Positions 1-5,792 of a stretch of DNA of 6,980 bases are shown here, piece by piece. The notes under the pieces are model-generated. The model worked only from the letters and a program-made list of their open reading frames with translations, ran no database searches and had not been told where the DNA came from. Position 1 is the stretch's first letter. Each line of letters begins with the position of its first letter. Source of the stretch: Chthoniobacterales bacterium (GTDB lineage: Bacteria; Verrucomicrobiota; Verrucomicrobiia; Chthoniobacterales; JACTMZ01); assembly GCA_017853515.1 (NCBI GenBank), contig JAFMJK010000117.1, positions 1 to 6,980 on the forward strand, given 5' to 3'. A program made the translations under genes and the position numbers.

Positions 1-482
1 CGGCCGACAAAGGTGCGCCCGTCTTCGCTGCGGACCTCCCAGCGATCGCCGGTTGTCGAGATGCTCCCGGCAAGGGACTCGCATGCGACGAACGACGCAT
101 CATCGCCGGCCAAATCGCGACCGAGCGCGGACATACCCTCCCGGCAAGCATACCGAGGGTAATTGTCGCTCCCGGGGGCCCGTGGTCCGTCAGCCGTGGC
201 GCGGTGAAGTCCGCGTGACCACTCGAAGCAAACTTCCCGGGAGATCCAGTCACCGACTTGCGCCACGAATTCCGGGGAACGCGCAGTGAAAAACTGCGCG
301 CCATGATCGACGGGCAACCCATCCCACCGCCGCGTGGCGGCGCGGCCACCAAGACCCCGGCTCTTTTCCAAAACCAGAACGCGGCGTCCGGCGGCACGTA
401 ATTCGCGCGCGGCGGTCAGGCCCGCGATGCCGGCGCCGACGACGAGCACGTCATGCGCTTCGGATTCCGGAAACGACGACAT
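1..482 (-). CDS. FAD/NAD(P)-binding oxidoreductase, renalase-like (N-terminal 160 residues; C-terminus beyond the left edge)
   Basis: This frame is open from an ATG at 482 to the window edge with no stop. The N-terminus is a Rossmann FAD-binding fold: hydrophobic strand VLVVG, dinucleotide loop GAGIAG at residues 16-21, and E39 ending the second strand (VLVLEK), placed to bind the ADP-ribose hydroxyls. Next come GLGGRAATRR (43-52) and DHGAQFFTAR (59-68), the hallmarks of the predicted NAD/FAD-dependent oxidoreductases related to renalase (COG3380-type). A later stretch, YPRYACREGMSALGRDLA, matches the usual 'GMsaLar.LA' region. Characterised renalases oxidise 2- or 6-dihydro-NAD(P) isomers; the substrate here is unknown. 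About half the protein is missing, assuming a usual length near 310-340 residues. It starts 9 bp after the dipeptidase stop, so the two are probably co-transcribed. The start has no clear ribosome-binding site but fits the family, since the Rossmann strand begins about 10 residues in. Alternative: another amine-oxidase-like flavoprotein. Confidence 0.85.
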   Translation of the reverse strand, partial: MSSFPESEAHDVLVVGAGIAGLTAARELRAAGRRVLVLEKSRGLGGRAATRRWDGLPVDHGAQFFTARSPEFVAQVGDWISREVCFEWSRGLHRATADGPRAPGSDNYPRYACREGMSALGRDLAGDDASFVACESLAGSISTTGDRWEVRSEDGRTFVG

Positions 483-491
483 CCGCGAGAG

Positions 492-1862
492 TCAGGCGCC
501 GGCGGCCAGCTCGCGCAAAAGATTTTGATGGAGACGGATGCCGGCTTCGAAGCTTTCGATCGGGAAGTTTTCGTCGGGGGCGTGCGCGCGGCAATCGGGT
601 GCGGCGAGTCCGAGGAGCAGCGTGTCGCAGCCGAGCAACTCGTGGAACGATTGAACGATGGGAATACTCCCGCCTTCGCGCACCAGCGCCGGTTCACGTC
701 CGAAGGTCGTTTCCAAGGCGCGCAGCGCGGCCGCGCACCATGGATTCTGCAGGTTGACCGCATAGGGCATGCCGCCGTGGCCGCGGATGACTTCCATTTC
801 CACCCCGCGGGGCAGGAGACTCTGCAGGAAAATTTCGACGAGGTTGAGGATGCGGTCCGGTTTCTGGTTGGGGACAAGGCGGAAGGTGAGTTTGGCCGAA
901 GCGACGGCGGGCAGGACGGTTTTTGTCCCGGTGCCCTGGTATCCGCTGGTCAGTCCGTTGATTTCCGCCGTGGGCCGCAGGCCGATGCGTTCGGCCGCGG
1001 TGTATCCTTCTTCGCCGCCGAGCGCGGGCGCGCCCGTCTCGCGCAGATAATCGTCGTCGGTCACCGGCAATTTGGCCACCGCGGCGCGCTCCGCCGGATC
1101 GGGCGGAACCGCATTATCGTAGAAACCGGGCACGGCCACGCGTCCGTGATGGTCATGCAGGCGCGCGAGCATGCCGACCAGTGCGGTGGCGGGATTGACA
1201 ACGGCGCCGCCGAATATTCCCGAATGCAGGTCGGTGGACGGGCCGCGCAGAACGACTTCCATCGCGGCGATGCCGCGCAAACTTTGCGTCAAGGTCGGAT
1301 AGTTCTCCGCCACCATCCCCGTGTCGGAGATGGCCACCACGTCGCAGCGCAATTCGCCGCGGCGCGCGCGGATGAAGTCGTCGAGATTGGTGCTTCCGAC
1401 CTCCTCTTCGCCTTCGATGAGGAAGATGAGATTGACCGGCAACGAGCCTTCCTCCTTCAGCAGGTGGATTGCGCCGAGGACGTGGGCGAGAATTTGTCCC
1501 TTGTTGTCCGTTGCGCCGCGGGCGAAGACGCGGCGGTTGCGGATGGCGGGTTCGAACGGCGGCGAAGTCCACTCTCCGACCGGATCCTCCGGTTGCACGT
1601 CATAGTGGCCGTAAACAAGAACCGTGGGCTTCCCGGGTGCTTCGGGCCCGCGGGCCAGCACGGCCGGGTGTCCGCCGGTCTCCGCGATCTCGGCATCGAA
1701 GCCGTTCGACGCAAGCAGATCGCACAACCACTCCGCGCATTGCCGCATCTGCGGTGCCAGCTCCGGTTTCGTGGAAACGCTGCGGAAGCGCAAAAATTCG
1801 CATAGCAGATCGAGGTCGGACCGGCCAACAATCGAGAAGTCTGTCGCGGATTCTCGGTGCAT
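492..1862 (-). CDS. M20-family metallodipeptidase (CNDP/PepV-like, di-zinc)
   Basis: This complete 456-residue protein is a cytoplasmic di-metal peptidase that hydrolyses dipeptides or short peptides. Family residues are all visible: first metal ligand H86 in GHYDVQP with catalytic-support D88, bridging D119 in ATDNKGQ, general base E153 and ligand E154 in EGEEEVGS, D180 in ISDTG, and final ligand H427 in AHAPDENF. H213 in DLHSGIFGG is the conserved histidine of the inserted dimerisation (lid) domain, roughly residues 195-345. The catalytic domain is split around that lid, as in carnosinases and related M20 dipeptidases, and the length of about 450 aa is typical. There is no signal peptide. 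The ATG at 1862 is favoured because the conserved first helix (LDLLCEFLRFRSVST) begins at about residue 17 and the next ATG falls at residue 39, inside the fold. It lies divergent to smc and upstream of the renalase-like gene. The exact substrate cannot be read from sequence; deacylases of the same clan are less likely, given the dipeptidase-type motifs. Confidence 0.95.
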   Translation of the reverse strand: MHRESATDFSIVGRSDLDLLCEFLRFRSVSTKPELAPQMRQCAEWLCDLLASNGFDAEIAETGGHPAVLARGPEAPGKPTVLVYGHYDVQPEDPVGEWTSPPFEPAIRNRRVFARGATDNKGQILAHVLGAIHLLKEEGSLPVNLIFLIEGEEEVGSTNLDDFIRARRGELRCDVVAISDTGMVAENYPTLTQSLRGIAAMEVVLRGPSTDLHSGIFGGAVVNPATALVGMLARLHDHHGRVAVPGFYDNAVPPDPAERAAVAKLPVTDDDYLRETGAPALGGEEGYTAAERIGLRPTAEINGLTSGYQGTGTKTVLPAVASAKLTFRLVPNQKPDRILNLVEIFLQSLLPRGVEMEVIRGHGGMPYAVNLQNPWCAAALRALETTFGREPALVREGGSIPIVQSFHELLGCDTLLLGLAAPDCRAHAPDENFPIESFEAGIRLHQNLLRELAAGA

Positions 1863-1871
1863 ATATCTAGG

Positions 1872-1903
1872 AATAGTGGGGTCGCGGCCTCGGCACCACT
1901 ATT
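1872..1903. promoter_or_regulatory. 8-bp perfect inverted repeat with an alternative hairpin (possible operator or 5'-UTR structure)
   Basis: AATAGTGG (1872-1879) is the exact reverse complement of CCACTATT (1896-1903), separated by 16 bp. The right arm also takes part in a second hairpin, ACCAC (1895-1899) / GTGGT (1905-1909) with a 5-base loop, so the two foldings exclude each other. The element ends 10 bp upstream of the dipeptidase ATG. It could be a dyad operator for a dimeric regulator or a structured leader of the leftward mRNA. There is no T-run, so a terminator is unlikely. The repeat is directly visible; its function is inferred. Confidence 0.4.
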
Positions 1904-1917
1904 TGTGGTATGAGGGA

Positions 1918-1946
1918 TTGCCAAGGCGGTTGCGCGCCCTTTAAAA
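1918..1946 (+). promoter_or_regulatory. Putative sigma-70-type promoter for smc
   Basis: TTGCCA (1918-1923) resembles a -35 hexamer (consensus TTGACA). It is followed 17 bp later by TTAAAA (1941-1946), or 16 bp later by TTTAAA (1940-1945), as a weak -10. Transcription would begin near 1952-1955, leaving a leader of about 15-18 nt before the ATG at 1970. Both hexamers deviate from consensus and promoter preferences of this lineage are unknown, so this is a candidate only. Confidence 0.3.
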
Positions 1947-1969
1947 CTTCAGTCTGCAGTCTTTTCCCC

Positions 1970-4900
1970 ATGTATCTCAAATCGCTTGAACTCGTAGGTT
2001 TTAAATCGTTCGTCAACAAGACGCACCTGGAATTTCACGAAGGCATCACTTCGGTGGTCGGCCCGAACGGTTGCGGCAAGTCGAACATCCTCGACTCGAT
2101 CCGCTGGTGCCTCGGCGAGCAATCGGCCAAAGCGTTGCGCGGCGGCGAAATGGCCGATGTCATTTTCAGCGGCACCGACTCGCGTTCCGCTGTGGGCATG
2201 GCCGAAGTTTCGCTCACTTTCGGCGGATGCGCCGAGCATCTCGGCACCGATTACGAGGAAGTCTGCGTGACGCGCCGCATCTTCCGCGACGGCAAAGGCG
2301 AATACCTGCTCAACAAAACCCCGTGCCGTCTGCGCGACATCCACGAGTTGTTCATGGATACCGGCATCGGCCGCAGCAGCTACTCCATCATGGAGCAGGG
2401 GAAGATCGACCTGATCCTGAGCAGCCGTCCGGAAGACCGTCGTGCCGTCTTCGAGGAGGCGGCGGGCATCACCAAATTCAAAGCGCAGAAGAAAGAAGCC
2501 CTGCGCAAACTCGAATACACCGAGGCCAATCTCGTCCGCGTGAACGACATCATGCGCGAGGTGAAACGCCAGATCGGCTCGCTCCAGCGCCAGGCCGGCA
2601 AGGCGCGCCGCTATCAGGCGCTCTGCAACGACCTCAAGGTCCTCGAGCTTAATTTTGTCCGTCGCCAGCACGACGAGATTTCCGGTTCGCAGCGCGATCT
2701 GCACGAAAAACTGCGCTCCCTCGAGTCGCGTTGGAACGAGACCACCTCGGCGCTGGAGGAAGGCGAGGCGGCCATCGCCGGCCACCGCACGCGTCTGGGC
2801 GAACTCGAGCAGCAGGTCGAATCTTCGCGCCAGGTCATGCAATCCGTCCGCGACCGCATGGTCCAAGCCCAGAGCCGCGCGACGCACAACGGCGAGATTT
2901 GCGAGCAGTTGCGCCAGACCGTTTCCCGCTGCGAGCAGGAAATCGCCGCGGCGCGCGAACGCCAGCGCGTGCAGCGCGAGGAAATGGGCCGCACCGACGA
3001 GCAGATGGGCAAAGTCGCCGCCGAACTGACCGAGCGCTCCGCCGCGCTCGACACCCTGCAGGCGCGCCTGCGCGAGAGCGCCGGCCGCCGCGAATCCTCC
3101 AGACAATCGATGGAGGCCCTGCGCGCCGAGGTCAGCAAGGCGGAAAACGAATCGCTGCGCTTGCAAGGCGAACTGGCCGGCCTCGAGGCCCGCCGCGAAG
3201 CGACGCAAGGCCGCATCGAGTCCCTCGAGAACGAAGGTCGCCAGATTTTCGAAGCCCAATCGGCTGCCCGCAAACGGTTGGAAGACACCGCGGGACAAGT
3301 CGCCTCGGCGACCGAAGGCCTCCACGCCGCCGAGACGGCGCTCGATCGCGCCGAGGCGGAAGTCGAGCGCGGCGAACTCGAACGTCAGCGCGTCGAACAG
3401 GAAATGGCGACGACCCAGCGCAACCTCGCGCAGATCCAGTCCCGCCTCGAGGTTCTCGAACAACTCAATCTCGAAGGCGAGGGCGCGGCGCCCGGAGCGC
3501 AGGCGGTTCTGCGCGGACTCGACCGTCCCGACCACTTCAAGCCGGCGGTCCGCGGCATGCTCGGCAGCCTTCTCCGGGTCGAATCCGGATTCCTTCCCGC
3601 GATCGAAGCGGCGCTCGGTTCGCGCGGCGACACGATTGTCATAACGGACAAGACCTCCGCCCGCGAGATCCTCGAATCGCTCTACCAGCACAAACTCGGG
3701 CGCGCCAGCGTGGTCGCGCCGAACGGCAATCACTTCCCCGAGCCGGGGCCGGCTCCCGAGGGTTCCCTCGGATGGGCGGCCGACCGGGTCCGCTGCGAAG
3801 GCGACGATCTTCACCGCCTGGTCCGCGGCGTGCTCCACGGCGTCGCGCTGGCCACCAATCTTGATCACGCGGCGGAGCTGCGCGGACGCTATCCCTCGAC
3901 CGCCTTCGCCACGCAACATGGCGAACTGATCGACGTGGCCGGCATTGTCACCGGCGGACGAGCCGGCGAGGGCGCCACCTCGGCTTTGCAGCGTCGGGAT
4001 GAGATCGTTTCGCTCGGGCAGAAGTTGTCCGTGCTCCAGGCCGACTTGGTCCGTCACGAGCAAACGCGTCTCGGGGTGCTTTCCGGACGCGATGGACAAA
4101 AGGAAGCGCTCGAGGCGGCGCGGGCCGACGTGCGGAAAAAGCAGAACGACCTGGCCGGACTGCGGGCCAACCATTCCTTGCTCGAAAAGGAATTGCAGGA
4201 GGCGGAGAGCCGTTCCGGCGCCGTGCAGCGCGAGCGGGAGCGTGCCGCGCAGGATTTGGAGGCAGCCAAGCAGAAGTCGCAGGAATTGACCGATCGCGTC
4301 GCGGGTTGCCGCAGGCAGGTGGAGGAAGCCAATGCCAAGTCGGCCGAGGCGATCGAGGCGGCACAGCGCGAAGCCGGCGAGCAGGAGGCCGCCGCCGAAC
4401 AATTCAATGAATTGCGCGTCCAACTGGCTGCCGCGCGCCAACTCGAAGAAAGCCTGCAGGCCCAGAGGGCCCCGATGCTCAGTCGCATCGAAGAGCTGGA
4501 AGAGACCGTCCGTCAACGCGAGCAGGAAAAGTCCTCGGCCGAAGCGCGCACCCAGTCGGTGCAGGAGCAGACCGAAGCCTTGGGCAAAGAAGCTTCAGCG
4601 TTGCAAGGCGAGCTGGACGAAAAACAATCCGGTCTTGAGGGTTTGCAGAAAGAGCGCAGCACCTTGCAGGCCGAGGTGCAGACCGCAGACGAAGGACTCC
4701 GTCAAAAACGCCGCGAGCACGCCGAGATGCAGGAGCAGAAGGGCAAATTCGAGGTGCAAGCGGCCGAACTGCGCCTCAAGGCCGAGAATTTGGCCGATGA
4801 CATCCGCCGCCGCCACCATGTCGAATTGGGAGAGGTGCGGCTTGACTCCTACGCGTTGCACTGTGCCGTGCGAGAGCATCGCAAGCGGCGCAAAACGAAA

Positions 4901-5782
4901 CCGGCCGACGTTGAAAACGCAGAAAACGCAGAAAACACAGAGAGCGCGGAAGGCGGGGAGGTAATTGCGGTTGAAGCCGAGGTTGAGTCGAACGGGGAAG
5001 ACAAAGAGGCCGTGGTTGAGGGCATCGAGGCCGAGCTCGATTGGAATGAGATCGAGTCGTTTGTCTCCGAACTGCGCGACAAACTCGATTCGATGGGTCC
5101 GGTCAATATCGACGCCATCCAGGAATTCGACGATCTCCTCGACCGGCAAAAATTCCTCGACGAGCAATTTACCGACCTGACCAATTCGAAAGAAGAACTG
5201 CTCGAGGTGATCAAGAAGATCAACACCACGACGACCACGCTCTTCGCCGAGACCTTCGTGAAAATCCGCGACAACTTCCGCGACACTTTCAAAGAGCTCT
5301 TCGGCGGCGGAAAGGCCGACCTGGCTTTGATGAACGAAGAGGATCCGCTGGAGAGCGGCATCGAGATCATCGCCAAGCCGCCCGGCAAGCAATTGCAGAG
5401 CGTTTCGCTCCTCTCCGGCGGCGAGCGCACCATGACCGCGGTGGCCCTGCTCTTCGCCATCTACATGGTGAAGCCCAGTCCGTTCTGCATCCTCGACGAA
5501 ATGGACGCCCCGCTCGACGAATCGAACATCAACCGGTTCCTCGCCATGCTCGACCGCTTCGTGCAACAGAGCCAGTTCCTCGTCATCACACACAACAAGC
5601 GCACCATTTCCCGCGCCGATGTGCTTTACGGGGTGACCATGGAAGAGCAGGGCGTGAGCAAATTGGTCAGCGTGAAATTCACCGACTCGACCGGAAACTT
5701 TTCCAAAGCGAAAGCCCCGCCGCGCAACGAGGATGCCGACGAGGGCAAACCCGCCGGCGAACTCGAGACGGCGGAAGCCTGA
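1970..5782 (+). CDS. smc: Chromosome segregation/condensation ATPase SMC
   Basis: This complete 1270-residue SMC protein is the ATPase core of the bacterial condensin that works with ScpA/ScpB (not in this window) to organise and segregate the chromosome. Domains in order: N-terminal ABC half-head with Walker A GPNGCGKS (31-38), arginine finger R57 and Q-loop Q143 in MEQGKIDLIL; ascending coiled coil, about 170-505; hinge, about 510-665, ending in the glycine-rich GIVTGGR (658-664); descending coiled coil, about 675-970; basic patch and acidic insert (971-1024); GPVNIDAI (from 1043); ABC signature LSGGE (1148-1152); Walker B ILDE (1174-1177) and D-loop (1179-1186). All catalytic residues are present. 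It is longer than the usual 1150-1200 aa, partly because of the insert. The ATG at 1970 is chosen over the in-frame ATG at 1910 because MYLKSLELVGFKSF is the canonical SMC N-terminus. The start lacks a Shine-Dalgarno sequence; a pyrimidine-rich tract precedes it. The gene downstream follows after 10 bp. Confidence 0.98.
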   Translation: MYLKSLELVGFKSFVNKTHLEFHEGITSVVGPNGCGKSNILDSIRWCLGEQSAKALRGGEMADVIFSGTDSRSAVGMAEVSLTFGGCAEHLGTDYEEVCVTRRIFRDGKGEYLLNKTPCRLRDIHELFMDTGIGRSSYSIMEQGKIDLILSSRPEDRRAVFEEAAGITKFKAQKKEALRKLEYTEANLVRVNDIMREVKRQIGSLQRQAGKARRYQALCNDLKVLELNFVRRQHDEISGSQRDLHEKLRSLESRWNETTSALEEGEAAIAGHRTRLGELEQQVESSRQVMQSVRDRMVQAQSRATHNGEICEQLRQTVSRCEQEIAAARERQRVQREEMGRTDEQMGKVAAELTERSAALDTLQARLRESAGRRESSRQSMEALRAEVSKAENESLRLQGELAGLEARREATQGRIESLENEGRQIFEAQSAARKRLEDTAGQVASATEGLHAAETALDRAEAEVERGELERQRVEQEMATTQRNLAQIQSRLEVLEQLNLEGEGAAPGAQAVLRGLDRPDHFKPAVRGMLGSLLRVESGFLPAIEAALGSRGDTIVITDKTSAREILESLYQHKLGRASVVAPNGNHFPEPGPAPEGSLGWAADRVRCEGDDLHRLVRGVLHGVALATNLDHAAELRGRYPSTAFATQHGELIDVAGIVTGGRAGEGATSALQRRDEIVSLGQKLSVLQADLVRHEQTRLGVLSGRDGQKEALEAARADVRKKQNDLAGLRANHSLLEKELQEAESRSGAVQRERERAAQDLEAAKQKSQELTDRVAGCRRQVEEANAKSAEAIEAAQREAGEQEAAAEQFNELRVQLAAARQLEESLQAQRAPMLSRIEELEETVRQREQEKSSAEARTQSVQEQTEALGKEASALQGELDEKQSGLEGLQKERSTLQAEVQTADEGLRQKRREHAEMQEQKGKFEVQAAELRLKAENLADDIRRRHHVELGEVRLDSYALHCAVREHRKRRKTKPADVENAENAENTESAEGGEVIAVEAEVESNGEDKEAVVEGIEAELDWNEIESFVSELRDKLDSMGPVNIDAIQEFDDLLDRQKFLDEQFTDLTNSKEELLEVIKKINTTTTTLFAETFVKIRDNFRDTFKELFGGGKADLALMNEEDPLESGIEIIAKPPGKQLQSVSLLSGGERTMTAVALLFAIYMVKPSPFCILDEMDAPLDESNINRFLAMLDRFVQQSQFLVITHNKRTISRADVLYGVTMEEQGVSKLVSVKFTDSTGNFSKAKAPPRNEDADEGKPAGELETAEA
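4880..5041 (+). other. Basic patch plus acidic low-complexity insert in the distal arm of SMC
   Basis: Residues 971-978 (RKRRKTKP) form a dense basic patch. Residues 979-1024 hold 14 Glu and 3 Asp against a single Lys, with no aromatic residue, so the segment is probably disordered. The standard SMC coiled coil resumes at W1025, leading into GPVNIDAI. In most bacterial SMCs this junction near the head is a short linker, so this is an insertion relative to the common form. I associate similar acidic inserts with verrucomicrobial SMCs, from memory only. It lies where the arm meets the C-terminal half-head, so it could affect head-proximal DNA or kleisin contacts; that role is inference. Confidence 0.7.
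4913..4948 (+). repeat. In-frame 9-bp tandem repeat within smc (four units, decaying)
   Basis: Two exact copies of GAAAACGCA (4913-4921, 4922-4930) are followed by GAAAACACA (4931-4939) and the diverged GAGAGCGCG (4940-4948). Each unit is three codons in the smc frame, giving ENA-ENA-ENT-ESA at residues 982-993, so copy-number change keeps the reading frame. Codons GCA and ACA and the A-rich composition contrast with the GC-ending codons of the rest of the gene. This suggests expansion by slippage or acquisition of a short repeat rather than ordinary coiled-coil evolution. Confidence 0.85.
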
Positions 5783-5792
5783 CCCGCGAGTC

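Larger units (their letters stand above)
1863..1969. promoter_or_regulatory. Divergent intergenic region between the dipeptidase gene and smc
   Basis: This 107-bp spacer is the only sizeable noncoding stretch in the window. It must contain the start signals for both leftward and rightward transcription. It is visibly more AT-rich than the flanking genes near both ends (around 1861-1876 and 1940-1950). It carries an inverted repeat near the dipeptidase start and a promoter-like pair facing smc, both listed separately. A frame in phase with smc is open back to an ATG at 1910 but adds 20 residues with no SMC similarity, so I treat that stretch as noncoding. Confidence 0.7.

Noticed and set aside
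64..147. Direct repeat CTCCCGGCAA at 64-73 and 138-147
   Set aside because: It is ten bases within coding sequence, in different codon contexts, with no further copies nearby; consistent with chance in GC-rich DNA.
453..1805. 450-codon open frame on the plus strand opposite the dipeptidase gene
   Set aside because: It is antisense to a protein with all M20 catalytic motifs. Long antisense frames are expected in GC-rich DNA, and the translation shows no recognisable domain.
1895..1909. ACCAC/GTGGT hairpin as a transcription terminator
   Set aside because: The stem is only 5 bp, has no following T-run on either strand, and lies between divergent gene starts where no terminator is expected.
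1910..1969. Upstream ATG that would extend SMC by 20 residues
   Set aside because: The extra residues do not resemble any SMC N-terminus, while the ATG at 1970 gives the canonical beginning; the extension also covers the likely promoter.
2731..3864. 377-codon plus-strand frame inside smc
   Set aside because: It is an out-of-frame Arg/Gly/Pro-rich shadow of the SMC coiled coil and hinge, typical of GC-rich codon bias.
1949..4516. 855-codon open frame on the minus strand opposite smc
   Set aside because: It is the complement of repetitive coiled-coil codons in GC-rich DNA. Its Leu/Ala/Arg/Phe-rich translation has no domain, and smc is intact on the other strand.
4595..5593. 332-codon minus-strand frame containing repeated CVF residues
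   Set aside because: It is a shadow of smc; the CVF repeats are the reverse complement of the ENA tandem repeat.
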